NCBI RefSeq assembly: GCF_041381155.1 | Contig: NC_091142.1 | Span: 32,353,528-32,417,527, forward strand | Source: Argopecten irradians | Taxonomy: Eukaryota; Mollusca; Bivalvia; Pectinida; Pectinidae | Length of the DNA: 64,000 nucleotides | Reading direction: 5' to 3' | Shown here: piece by piece, positions 23,051 through 38,000 of the stretch | Layout of the letters: every line of letters starts with the position of its first letter | Position numbering within the stretch: position 1 is the first letter of the stretch | Notes under the pieces: model-generated | The model's database searches: none | What the model was told of the DNA's origin: nothing | Seen by the model: only the letters and a program-made list of their open reading frames with translations | Position numbers and translations under genes: made by a program

Positions 23051-26000
23051 CTACAAGAAGTACAGGCGGTCAGCGAGGTCCAATGAAGGTTCCCTGTGGA
23101 TAGACTGGCCGACTAGGATAGCAAGTTTGTGTGCATACTGGCAAGGGGCGGGTACTCGGATGGTTCCCTGAAATAAATAAAATTCTGAATCAGTGATGTA
23201 CGTACGACGCACCCGAACTCAGTAGTCAAACTACGTAGTTTGTGAATTTGTGGGGTAACTAACAATAGTGTTGATGTCTCACGAGATATGAGTAGGTGTT
23301 CCGGAATGTCTTGAATTTTGCATGATTGTAAAATTACTCTATTTATTGATATTAAAAAAAGAAACACTCAAAACCGTTTTGGAGCATAAAGATTTTATTA
23401 TCACAAAATATGACTGGATTGCCTCGCTTTGTTCCCTAGTATGTGATTTAGTTGGTATACATTTGTCCAGGACCCGGTCCCTTGACCTACATTTAATTGC
23501 TATGTTCGATACGTATTTTTCTTTTCATGCCTAACATAAAAAAATCTATTAATTACACATAGAGCCCCAGGGAAATTCATAACTGAAGCATTACCTCTTG
23601 GACATTGAATTTTGTAGTTTGTTTTTCGTTTTCATTGAGATTGCATTACAGCAGTATTTGAAAAACAAAAAACGTTGTGACGCTTGAATGACGTAAACAA
23701 CATACCGGCCAGTTATAGTACAGATGTGTCATCTTGTAGGTCAATCGTTGAAAGTGGTCAGGCCTCATACCGGTCGTGTCGAAGATGACGTTGAAATGTG
23801 TCGGTGTCACTGTTCCCTGCCGTACTGACTGGGATACCAGGAAGAAATCAAACCTAAAATAAAAGCATGCCACATATATATAATATCTCGTCATAAATAA
23901 AATAGAAGCATACCACATGTAAAAAGTATTTCGTCATAAATAAAATAGAAACATGCCACATTCCTCAGACTAGACCTATGTAAAGATACCAGGGATAGAA
24001 TTGGTGTAAGTATTCCTCAGACTAGACCTATGTATAGGTACCAGGGATAGAATTGGTGTAAGTATTCCTCAGACTAGACCTATGTATAGGTACCAGGGAT
24101 AGAATTGGTGTAAGTATTCCTCAGACTAGACCTATGTATAGGTACCAGGGATAGAATTGGTGTAAGTATTCCTCAGACTAGACCTATGTATAGGTACCAG
24201 GGATAGAACCGGTGTAAGTATTCCTCAGACAAGATCTATGTATAGGTACCAGGGATAGAATTGGTGTAAGTATTCCTCAGACTAGACCTATGTATAGATA
24301 CCAGGGATAGAATTGGTGTAAGTATTCCTCAGACTAGACCTATGTATAGATACCAGGGATAGAATTGGTGTAAGTATTCCTCAGACTAGACCTATGTATA
24401 GATACCAGGGATAGAATTGGTGTAAGTATTCCTCAGACTAGACCTATGTATAGGTACCAGGGATAGAATTGGTGTAAGTATTCCTCAGACTAGACCTATG
24501 TATAGGTACCAGGGATAGAATTGGTGTAAGTATTCCTCAGACTAGACCTATGTATAGGTACCAGGGATAGAATTGGTGTAAGTATTCCTCAGACTAGACC
24601 TATGTATAGGTACCAGGGATAGAATTTATGTATAGGTACCAGGGATAGAATTGGTGAAAGTATTCCTCAGACCACTATCGACACAGTAAAGATTTTACTT
24701 ATTGGGAGTCTGTGACCCTTACCACTCCGGCTTGGTGACCTCTGTGTCGATAACTGTACCAGGTATAGGGTTGGTGTAGGTTCCGCGCGCCCTTGAGAAG
24801 AATCGGCTGCTGATTCTTTTCTTTACCACCACGACTGCAATCCTTACACTGAAAGGAAACATCTCAATACAGAACATCAAATGCCAAAGACGAACATGAA
24901 ATGTCAAGGACGAATATCAAATATCAAGAGCGAATATTAATTGTCAAGGTCATTCCTTTCGTCACGATGTTGTCAGATTATTCATATAACATTTTCATCA
25001 TATCATTCTAATGTTGTTTTAAAGTTGGTCACTTCGAGGTTGGTTGATTTTATTTACGCCTTAGTTACCACTAGGGGTATTTAAAGAAGCCCCCCCTCCC
25101 CTGTATGCAATGTGTTGCGTGTGTAAAGTGTGTTATATATGTCTGTGGTCAAACCAATGTTATGTATATTGGGCCTTACAGAATAAAACAACAAACAAAG
25201 CTATACGCAGTGAAAGTTTGAGGTTTCGCCATATTATAATATTGTGCCTAACAATCTGTATAAATTCTTCCATGGACGTTATTAGTCAGGCACTCTAGGA
25301 ACACGTACAAAAAACTCTGTACCTCAAACTTTTGTGGAAAAAAAAAGTCTTATTAGAAGTAAACATGAAGCAATATATTTTTCAAGCCAAGTGCATATAA
25401 TTCAATCTACCAATTCTATCCCTGGTACCTATACATATATAAATATATATAAGTGAGTTTGGAAAAACAAGCAAATGATTAACAAAATGGTAAACATGTA
25501 CACCTAATCAAGATGTTATAGTCAGTGTTCACCAAATCATCGAATCAGTGTATACTATAGTCAGTGTTCACCAAATCACCAAATCAGTGTATACTATAGT
25601 CAGTGTTCACCAAATCACCGAATCAGTGTATACTATAGTCAGTGTTCACCAAATCACCGAATCAGTGTATACTATAGTCAGTGTTCACCAAATCACCGAA
25701 TCAGTGTATACTATAGTCAGTGTTCACCAAATCACCGAATCAGTGTATACTATAGTCAGTGTTCACCAAATCACCGAATCAGTGTATACTATAGTCAGTG
25801 TTCACAAATCACCGAATCAGTGTATACTATAGTCAGTGTTAAACAAATCACCGAATCAGTGTATACTATAGTCAGTGTTCAACAAATCACCGAATCAGTG
25901 TATACTATAGTCAGTGTTCACCAAATCACCGAATCAGTGTATACTATAGTCATGTTCACCAAATCACCGAATCAGTGTATACTATTTCAGTTTACACACC

Positions 26001-29000
26001 AATCACCGAATAGTGTATACTATAGTCAGTGTACACCAAATCACAGAATCAGTGTATACTATATAGTCAGTGTTCACCAAATCACCGAATCAGTGTATAC
26101 TATAGTCAGTGTTCACCAAATCACCGAATCAGTGTAAACTATAGTCAGTGTTCACCAAATCACCGAATCAGTGTATACTATAGTCAGTGTTCACCAAATC
26201 ACCGAATCAGTGTATACTATAGTCAGTGTTCACCAAATCACCGAATCAGTGTATACTATAGTCACTGTTCACCAAATCACCGAATCGGTGTATACTATAG
26301 TCACTGTTCACCAAATCACCGAATCAGTGTATACTATAGTCAGTGTTCACCAAATCACCGAATCAGTGTATACTATAGTCAGTGTTCACCAAATCACCGA
26401 ATCAGTGTATACTATAGTCACTGTTCACCAAATCACCGAATCAGTGTATACTATAGTCACTGTTCACCAAATCACCGAATCAGTGTATACTATAGTCAGT
26501 GTTCACCAAATCACCGAATCAGTGTATACTATAGTCAGTGTTCACCAAATCACCGAATCAGTGTATACTATAGTCAGTGTTCACCAAATCACCGAATCAG
26601 TGTATACTATAGTCAGTGTTCACCAAATCACCGAATCAGTGTATACTATAGTCACTGTTCACCAAATCACCGAATCAGTGTATACTATAGTCAGTGTTCA
26701 CCAAATCACCGAATCAGTGTATACTATAGTCAGTGTTCACCAAATCATCGAATCGGTGTATACTATAATCAGTGTTCACCAAATCACCGAATCAGTGTAT
26801 ACTATATTCAGTTTACATCTGCTCATGTACATCCAATAAAGAGTGTTATAGTCAGTGCACACCAAATCACCGAATCAGTGTATACTATAGTCAGTGTTCA
26901 CCAAATCACCGAATCAGTGTATACTATAGTCAGTGAACACCAAATCACCGAATCAGTGTATACTATAGTCAGTGTTCACCAAATCACCGAATCGGTGTAT
27001 ACTATAGTCAGTGTTCACCAAATCACCGAATCAGTGTATACAAATCACCGAATCAGTGTATACTATAGTCAGTGTTAAACAAATCACCGAATCAGTGTAT
27101 ACTATAGTCAGTGTTCACCAAATCACCGAATCAGTGTATACTATAGTCAGTGTTCACCAAATCACCGAATCAGTGTATACTATAGTCAGTGTTCAACAAA
27201 TCACCGAATCAGTGTATACTATAGTCAGTGTTCACCAAATCACCGAATCGGTGTATACTATAGTCACCGTTCACCAAATCACCGAATCGGTGTATACTAT
27301 AGTCACTGTTCACCAAATCACCGAATCAGTGTATACTATAGTCAGTGTTCACCAAATCACCGAATCAGTGTATACTATAGTCAGTGTTCACCAAATCACC
27401 GAATCGGTGTATACTATAGTCAGTGTTCACCAAATCACCGAATCAGTGTATACTATAGTCAGTGTTCACCAAATCACCGAATCAGTGTATACTATAGTCA
27501 GTGTTCACCAAATCACCGAATCAGTGTATACTATATTCAGTGTTCACCAAATCACCGAATCGGTGTATACTATATTCAGTGTTCACCAAATCACCGAATC
27601 AGTGCATACTATAGTCAGTGTTCACCAAATCATCGAATCGGTGTATACTATAATCAGTGTTCACCAAATCACCGAATCAGTGTATACTATATTCAGTTTA
27701 CATCTGCTCATGTACACCCAATAAAGATGTTATAGTCAGTGCACACCAAATCACCGAATCAGTGTATACTATAGTCAGTGCACACCAAATCACCGAATCA
27801 GTGTATACTATAGTCAGTGTACACCAAATCACCGAATCAGTGTATACTATAGTCAGTGTTCACCAAATCACCGAATCAGTGTATACTATAGTCAGTGTTC
27901 ACCAAATCACCGAATCAGTGTATACTATAGTCAGTGTTCACCAAATCACCGAATCAGTGTATACAATAGTCAGTGTTCACCAAATCACCGAATCAGTGTA
28001 TACTATTTCAGTTTACATCTACTCATGTACACCCAATAAAGATGTTATAGTCAGTGTACACCAAATCACCGAATCAGTGTATACTATAGTCAGTGTTCAC
28101 CAAATCACCGAATCAGTGTATACTATAGTCAGTGTTCACCAAATCACCGAATCAGTGTATACTATAGTCAGTGTTCACCAAATCACCGAATCAGTGTATA
28201 CTATAGTCAGTGTTCACCAAATCACCGAATCAGTGTATACTATAGTCAGTGTTCACCAAATCACCGAATCAGTGTATACTATAGTCAGTGTTCACCAAAT
28301 CACCGAATCAGTGTATACTATAGTCAGTGTCACCAAATCACCGAATCGGTGTTATACTATAGTCAGTGTACACCAAATCACCGAATCAGTGTTTACTATA
28401 GTCAGTGTTCACCAAATCACCGAATCAGTGTATACTATAGTCAGTGTTCACCAAATCACCGAATCAGTGTATACTATAGTCAGTGTTCACCAAATCACCG
28501 AATCAGTGTATACTCTATAGTCAGTGTACACCAAATCACCGAATCGGTGTATACTATAGTCAGTGTTCACCAAATCATCGAATCAGTGTATACTATATTC
28601 AGTGTACACCCTTACTGTATTAAGGTTACATTTAGTGGGGCTTTGTTTTCACTATCATCGTATTTTCATTGAAATCTGTTAATGCTAAACACCATCGAAA
28701 CAATCAGAAATAAATTGACCTGCCTAAGAACAATGGTATTGTAAGGGACGATTTATACGAACAGCAATGAAGTTTAACCCTTGAATATGTCCATATATGA
28801 AACCTTTTATCAAACTCGGCTGATTCTGATATAAGAGTAATACTTACTCGTAGTCATCTCCAGCACATTGTCTGATTGCATCGACGACTTGTGGCATCTC
28901 ATGCTCGTAAACAGCTGGGAGTTGTCCATCCCCAACTCCATCTCTATATATGACAATCTTCTCTGGCAACCTCCCATTGACTTGGTGATACTGGCGAAGA

Positions 29001-32000
29001 GCATCTGCATTTATAAATCAAAGGACTGAACGTACTATAGCTAAATGCACGTGGTAGAATTTCAGTCGGTATAAAAATAGATTGATAAAAGCACCTGTTT
29101 CATGTTTTTTTAAATTTTCCGGTTTTTTCTTCACAAGAATTTATTACCAAATTAAACATTTCAATATGTTTCAAATAAACCTATTTTCAAATTTACTCGA
29201 AGAACTTGAACACCCCGTATAATAGGCAGTATTTTTTCCTAAAATTTTCTCTCTTTATCCAAGTAAACTTAAGTTAACTTTGCTGTGAACTCGAAGCCTT
29301 AAAAATTGCACGTCTACTTCCAATTACTGCTAATCAAACACGCACAGCTGCTTATTTTTTTTAATTACGTATAAATTTAAGGTCTTTCATGGGTAACGAA
29401 ATGGTAACAAATCGAGGATTTCCGTTACGATTCGGATTTAGGGGAATCCCTGTTTGAGTTATCATTCTTTGTGTAAAATCATCAGTAAATCAAAATGACG
29501 TACCAGCGTCACCGCCGAAGCCACTTTGCGTCTTTGGCTAAACCAAAACGCAATAGGAAGAAAGGGAATGATATAATTATCGAACATAACTATGTAAGTG
29601 GGCACGTTTGTGTCGGGGACGCGTGTAATTCTAAAACATGTCTTTTGTTCGTCGAAAAAGTACATTAAAACAAAGTAAGTAGTACAAGTTGGCGCGAGGG
29701 TCGTCGAGTTATAAAGTTCCCTTTCCTTATTGACAACCTTCAATCACGCAAACACTGCAGACTAGGTCCAATACCACTGACTTCGCAAAATGTTTTAGGG
29801 GAAATGAAAAGGACTAGGTGGTTATCTGTATGCGAAATGTCAGAACGCTGATTGTGGTGAGGTGAACAACATCCCATACGGAAAAAACTTATCATCAGAA
29901 TGAGAAAAGAACTGGAATGCCTTGCTTCACCATCAATACTAAACTGGGCACAGGTATGTGTTTATGTGAATACTGAATCGGTAATTTAAACGTTTCATTA
30001 GCATAATGAACTGATGTCAAGCTTAGATCAGAATATAATTAAGATTAGTGTATCTATATTATTTGATTTATTTATATAAAAGATTAAAACATCAATCCTT
30101 TATCATTTATGTAAAGCACTTTGTTGTCTTAATTTTTTAGTTTCCATATTCTCATTTTTATATATAGGCCTACAATGATCTGATGATATAAATTGTATCT
30201 TATTACAGCAATGATAGACAGCATTGGTGGCCCAGGTAGAGTCAACAATTTCCTGTCCACTTTTAATATACCTACTATAAATGACAAGACTCTGAAGGGA
30301 AAAAGGGCTGGTGATGTTATAGAGACTGTGTCTAAGGAAATCACAAGAAAGGCTGCTTCTGATGCCTATAAAATGGAGATGGCGTAAGTATTACCATTAT
30401 AATGTCCATTGGCAATATGTTATAACTGTTTTTACCATATCCTTGGGTTCAATCATACAAGTTAATTCCACCAATCAAAAAAAAAAAGAGAAAAACAACA
30501 TCATCAACAAAGGTAATTAAATAAATCATGAAAAAATTCTATCAGCGGCGAGTGGCATTGAATCAATATCCCTTCATATTTTATATTTTTTCAGTGATAT
30601 ATCTGCTAAAGAGTCTGACAACGCAACAAAACTTATGGTTGATCTTTATGACGATGACCTCGGAGTTGCCATTTTGCCAGATATAGCAACACCTACAAAG
30701 TAAATAGAGCTACTCAGAGCACAATATATTTTTATGGTTTAATTAATCAATGATATATTTTGGGGCACTGCAATTTTAAAATGTTGGTTAAAAGTTATGA
30801 CATGACAAAGGGAATTGAGACATTTAAGTGATCAAGATACATATATGATAACCTTAATTCATACAGAAATTTAGCTTTTTTTGAACATGTTCACTGTAGG
30901 CTTTAAATGTTAACAAAACAAACTTTTAATTGCAGAGAGCTGCTGTTGGAATTATTTTCATTGTATTGTTGATACTGTCAACCAATTTGTTTTTGCGCGC
31001 GATCTTAATTCGAGAATTTTGAGATAAAAGTGAAATCGCAAAAAAAATGAGTAATTCTCAATGAGTTAGAATTTGTGGCTCAAATCGAGAACGCGAAATT
31101 TAGTAGCTTCGAAAATAAGATGGTATACAGTGTAACACTTTTATATCTTTGACCTTCTCAAAAATATTGAGTCTTAAATTTGGATCTTACCCTTAATGCA
31201 GATTTTCAGGCCGTCATTGAGTTCCTGTGCAGTGTGCTGGAAGGTACATCTGGAGTAGAACCGTGTGATTGATCCATTGATGCTGCAGACTACACCCCCT
31301 ACAGATCTGCCTTTATTGACCGAGTCGTGGTACGTATCTATCCCGATCACCATCAGATTACTCACCTGTGGCCCAAAAATATATCAACAATACATTCTTC
31401 TTAAAACTACAAGTCATTCATATCATGATTTATTCAGTTTTATATGAAACTTACGTTTAAAAATAACAATAAATACGCACCAGACAAGAACTGATTGACG
31501 TAGCACACAATAGTGCTACGTCACAACATATGTGTCAAGACCTATGACCTGTTTGTGCTGACTACATTTAAGTTTTAAACGAACTCACAGGTATTTGTAG
31601 CCGCCAAACTTCCCCTCCAAGTTTGCAATTTAGCTGAATTGCAATTTTAGTTGCTACCGACATCAATTGTGGTTTTCTCTGTAGAGTTTTTCTAAGGACA
31701 CACTGGCTCGGAACTGCAAAGAATGGTTGTAGAAAGGAACTGTTTGAGACATTCATATTTGATATAAAAATGAAACGTCGAAGTTTGAGTGGAGTTTCAC
31801 GTAAAACAAAATAATCATTGTCTGTTTTAAGACGTCAACTTTAATTGATCAAGATTTCCGCCAAGCTCCTGAAAACCAACCGATCGTTAAATCATTCAAT
31901 GAAGAGTAGCGTGATGGTCTAAATAAACTCTAATATACTTTACGTATACAACGTTTTAATTTCGATCAAATATTTCATTTCAATAATAAATTGGAAAAAG

Positions 32001-35000
32001 GATTGAACAAGCAATGCCTATATACATTCTCCCGTAGGTTATAAAATGCATAAGTGTATTATAAAGTGATAATTAATTCTTTCTTTTGTAATAGGCAAAA
32101 ATAGAAAACATACCTGGATGGTCGACACAGCACGCCTTCTTGATGGCGTCATACAGATCCTTCCGCGATGACGGAAGAATACAAATCATCAGTTGTGTGT
32201 CCCTTGTGACATTCCTCTTCAGAGCATCCAAAAAGTCCGATGGCCGGCTGCCATTAAGCTCACACCTGGTGTTATAATGAATCAAGAGATATTTTAATTG
32301 TAAAGCATATGAACTAGAGACTACGGCGGCCATGACGTTTGATCCATGAATTAAAAGGGAAGGTGCAAAACTACACTTTGATTTGATTCTACGGAATCTC
32401 TTTTTCACTTCCCATCTAAAACTAACAAACGATTGTGTAATACAGAGCTTAAAACCATCCCTGTATTGGTACAAATATAGAAAAAAAACAATCCCCGTAT
32501 TTGTCTAAATAGAGAGATTAATACCGTCCCCGTATTTGTACAAATATAGAGCTGAAAACCTTCCCCGTATTTGTACAAATATAGAAAAAAACAATCCCCG
32601 TATTTGTATAAATAGAGAGATTAATACCGTCCCCGTATTTGTACAAATATAGAGCTGAAAACCTTCCCCGTATTTGTACAAATATAGAGTTTAAAACCAT
32701 CCCTGTATTTGTACAAAAATAGAGTTTAAAACCATCCCTGTATTGGTACAAATATTGAGCCATCACTGTATTTGTACAAAAATAGAGCTTAAAACCATCC
32801 ACGTGTACTTACAACCTTGGGCGGTGGAATTCCATGTCCATTTTATCTCCCACTTTATTAAGAGTTTCAAACAGGTCCCTGGCATTGCCCGAGTCCTGCC
32901 TGGTAAAACATACTACCCAGTTGGTGAGATTAACACTTGTCAGAAGCTTGTTACCACGAAGGCTCCGAGTCCAATCGGCATCTTCCTGTCTGTAGTTACA
33001 CTAGCGTCACAGACAAACAGAACGTATAACAGCTGTGCAATTTTATAATTAGTGTCAAGGGCAAATTCAATATTTTTTCCAGTTTCGGATAATCAAATTT
33101 ATTATGGACCGATGATTTTCTTTCTAAAATTATATTAACATAAACCGCTCATAAATGCTCACCCGATTTCTGAATGTTTAATACAATCACTGACAATATG
33201 GCAATTAAGTGTCATCACATGTTACTTGTTATTGTCTATTTTGGTGCCATCGTCTCAGTGGCGTAGGAAGATGAAACGTAATGGGAGGGGGGGGGGGGCA
33301 AAGGTCCTCAATATTTCGTAACACGACCCCCCACTCGCCCGCCCCGCACCCACAGGAGATACTTTATATACTTTTTTTTCATATATCATTACATATACTC
33401 CCTGTAAACATATAGACAGTGGCGTCACAAACAGGAAATTAATCAATACGCAAATTAGCGTGCGAGTTTTGGGGGTCCTGGGTATCCCCTGGAAAATTAT
33501 TACGATTTAGAATGGCAGATATCAGTTTTACGATACATTTTGTTGAATTTACGAGCGGCGAAGGCGTGAGAATTTGGTGTTGGGGGGTCTTCCCCGGGAA
33601 AAAATGTACGATTTAGAATGGCTGAGATGAGTTTTACGATGCATTTTGTTGAATTTGCGAGCGCCGTAGGCGCGAGAATTTGAGATTTTTGGGGGTCCGG
33701 GGGTCTTCCCCGAAAAAAAATATTACGATTTTGTATTTTGATGATTTTTAAGCATTCTTAATACGGTAATGTTACCTGCATTTAGAAATGATAATTGTGA
33801 GTGTCGTCTCATCATTATGCAACCCAGCGCGGTCTGAACATACCGGATTCACACCATCGGCACATTGTTGTGTAACTCAAAATAATAATGAATTGATAGT
33901 TTTACTCAGACATATAAACAAATTAATCTTTCAAGAAGTATTTTTTTAAATAGTATAATCCCTTGATGGACAATTTTAGTCTAGTCCGTGTGTATTGAAT
34001 TTTCATTATCAAAGGTTTGAACATTACGTGCTTGAACGTTTTAGGAAACGCGCCGCGCAGCGGAAAATTTTCTAAAATGAAGTACAAAAATGTGCAGGAG
34101 AACGCTTTTTTCTTTCAAATGTGCATTTTTAGAACATTTCACTCGGCCCCCCCAGCCTCCCCCACCCCCGCTTCCTACGCCCCTGCGTCTGTTATTGGCT
34201 ATTGTCTATTGAAACCTGTAGTATACGAATGTTCTTTATGCAACCCCACACAAAATCCAAAAAAGGTTGTATTGAAACACAGTGTTTAGCGATATAATAC
34301 TAAATGGTACTCAGTCACTTTCACATCCTCTACACGACAAACAAGTGACAAATACTTTATCATATATTTAAAGGACCTTACCATTAAATGCATTTTAAGA
34401 CTTGTCTTTCCAGTATATACTTTGTAGGATGACTCCTATCAGGCGACTTCGAACATACAATTTGGAGCTGTGTGTAGGAAGAGGTCTAACGTACAACTTG
34501 TTTCACAGGGAGAATGAAAGTAACGTTATATGTCTGTAAATCATAAATGTGCCGAAATGCATTTTAAGGAAATGCAATAATGTAATGTCCTCTGATTCGT
34601 TTGGTGTTATAAAATAGCAACGCATATACACTGTACATTGGCATATTCTCCGTTCTACTTGTACTACACAAATTCCCAACTGATTTAGTGATTTGTTTAA
34701 AATAATTACCACAACATCTTCTGCCATTTTAACAGTTTCCATGGGAAGTACTCTTCCTTGAAGTTGTAGAAGGTTCTGCGAGAACCTCAGTCGCCAGCCC
34801 TGGAGTTCTTGTTTAACCTCCGGTGTTCTGAAACAAGTTTCCAATGCAGGTGATTCAAACAATTAGGAAAACCGGCCAGTCGCATTTCTTCACTACGATA
34901 AGGTTCCTCCATAAATCTGTGTTATCTGTTTGTATATTCTTCACTACAAATATTATAAACATGTTTTGTTTGAATGATTTAACGCCCAATTAACAGCCTG

Positions 35001-38000
35001 TGTAATGGGAATAATTCACGTACCACATGATACCCGATAACATTCATGTGTTTATTGTTTCTATTGGTGATGGAATGACGTCAATAGACTAGATTGCCTG
35101 TTGCTGTTTTTCTATTCTCCGCTAGGCTTCGCCCCGAAAATGTATGAGCGCAGCTAGCGGAGAGAATTGGTACTAAGGCAGGTAATCCAGTCTATAGCGT
35201 CAAAAGATGATATCCCACGCTAACGTCACTTCAGCGGGAACATTACAAATAGTTACGTTCCATCACCACTGTAGATACTAGTCCTGTACAAACGTTATCG
35301 GATATCATGTGGTACTTGAATTAGTCCCACTTAAAAACGAGTTCGGGTTAACCAACAGTCTGTACCTTCCAACTGTCCAATTAACTACGCTAGCCAAGGG
35401 TCCGATACTCTACCTGCAACCCTTGGCAGATGTCGTGTCAAAATTGAAGTTCCCGCATTCAAATTCTGATTGGATGCGGCTAGGTTCAGGCGACCAATGA
35501 AAACGCAGTTTTTGCTTACCAACAAAATTGAATCGAAGTGATAGTAGTGACCTACATTTGTAAATTGAAGCGTACCATGACTGTCAACAGCAGCTCCAAG
35601 CGGAGTCAGATTTTCTTTTTAGTCAATTGTTAAATGTTTTAGATTAGCTAAATGAAGAACATTGATATGTTGTTTTTCAAACAGACTGGGAAGGTAAATA
35701 CGTGCGTGGTTTCTGTTTCTCAAAGTGAAACAAATTATGCAAAGATAAACTACGATCTCCTGACAAAGTTGGACACTGAATCATGAAACACAAAAACCTG
35801 TGTCCGAACTGACAAACTAATGCCTCAAAAACATGTTTATCTTTGGTATTTTGAATCTGTCGCAAACACCATGTGCATCTCAATGGGCACAAAAACGCTG
35901 TTATTTTTCAATCCATACATCAATGATACGAGCTGTTTCATTGGTTGCTTATTACGAAAATGGAAGGGGCAACTGCGGTGATCCAGCAGGTGGCACAGTG
36001 CGGGAAGGTTACCTTTGACGTCAGATCATTAGTGAAGTTTCTGTCCCACACGGGATTCAAATTCGCGACCTATAGGCAGCAGGTTTGTGGTAATATGTCG
36101 GACATCTTAACCACTTGATCACTGCAACCCAGATTTTTAAGAATGATATTTGATTCATTATTCCAGACAAAATATGATCGATACGTCTATCCATAGCTAG
36201 ATTTATCTTTATTTTATTACTAATGATGTAAATCTATAAGGCAATTCTACAAGTTGTATACTGATACAGAACCCATATTCATAAGTCCAGGTAGATTAAT
36301 GTACTTACTTGTTGATTTGGTTCATGAAACCAGACAGGGTGTTACATCTTCCCTCTGGAGCAATTCTTGTATGGGAGGCAACATCTCTCATCACGGAGAA
36401 ATCACTCCGCACATCATCTGACAGACCTGTATAATCACATCACCAGATTTGTCTATTTTTTCTGTAATGGTACTTCAAATGAAGTTTTAATATGTAAGTT
36501 AAAGTTAATTTTCGTCCACTCGATTTGAAGAGAAATTCTCCAATAGATGGAGTCGCCAAAGAAGACTGCACTACAGTATTAGTCGCAACACGTGTTTGTT
36601 TTGAGATAAAAAATTCTTTTAAAGTTGTTTTTTATTTAGTCATTGTTAAAATTCATTAACAATCAATTTAAATATTTATTATTAATTTTCTTTCACAATT
36701 AATCTGACCTTTTTTGAAGCTTTGTTGTCACTATTGTTTTGGTTTTTACTGGGGCATCTAAAATTGTTTCTCACAAAACTTTGCAAACATTTCTTTTTCC
36801 ATAACATGATGATAGTTTAAAAATAATAGGGGTCCGAGGTTATCGTTATGTAGAAAATAGGAATCCAAGTTATCGTGACATCAAAAAAGAGGCATTGATG
36901 TTGCGTATGGATTAAGAAAAAATATCCAAAAATGAATTACAAACATGTCACTATTTTTTTTAGTTTCATCGGATTATGAAAAATATTTTTTGCACTTGCA
37001 ACTCAGATTCACACAGTTTGTAAACATTGAAGAAATTGAAAAATTAGTAACATCATTACTTAAATAAAATGAGGTACCTGTGAGAATACATAATTCTGGG
37101 ACCAGCAGGATTTTCTCAGGGCGCCCCATCCTAACCTCCTTGGGCTTGGTACGACTTACTAACATCGGCTGAGTGTCATCAATTATAGTTCTGTCATAGG
37201 ACTGTGTAGTAACAATAGAATCTTGTTTTAACCTGTGTATTAATATTAACCATTATCTAGGTTTGATTGGGTAAAAGCAAAAAAAATTTCTATCATTATC
37301 AATCATGTATTCAAAACATAACAAATTTCATTATTTTATTGGGTTTTGTTATTATCATTATTATTTATTGTTTTTTTTCTCCTTTTTTGTTTTTTTGTTT
37401 TTGTTTTTTTTCTTCCAGATGATCAATTTTTGTTTTCAATTTCTACCAATTGTTTATACATCTTTAAGATATTTCTTATAGGTTATATAAAGACAAATTC
37501 CAAGAAAATCACATTAAAAACCAAAAACATTGAAAAAGCTTTACATGTACTTAGAAATTAATTCAATATAACACATTTTATTTATTTTCAAGGGGAAAAA
37601 AGTAAAAATAAATGTCTAAATATTTTTTTCCATTTTCAAATAATGAAACTACGGAATTTCTAAGGTTAATTGTATCTTACTATTGTATGGATTTAAATAA
37701 AGTAACACATTACCTTCTTAAAGTACTCTTTGAAACTTATCTCCCCTCCACGTCCCGAAAATGTACTGTTCGGGTTTTTGTCCCAATCTATATCGTCCAC
37801 TCGATACGTCTTATTGTTGTATCTACACAATAAAGAACGGCTTGCTAAATAATACCAGTAAACAAAAGTCACCCGTGTGATTGCAATATGAACAACTGCA
37901 TTTTAAGGAGTCCGTTTTATAAGCATTTGGTATAAGCATTGCTTGAAATCTATGTATATATGAACTTTTTATCACATGATAATTCTGTTGTAGCATGTTT

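Noticed and set aside
25548-28672. Long plus-strand open frames of up to 349 codons with 13-residue repeats, resembling a repetitive secreted protein
   Set aside because: They arise because the 39-bp unit is a multiple of three and lacks stops in several frames at once; they have no independent start context and lie in a piwi intron on the opposite strand.
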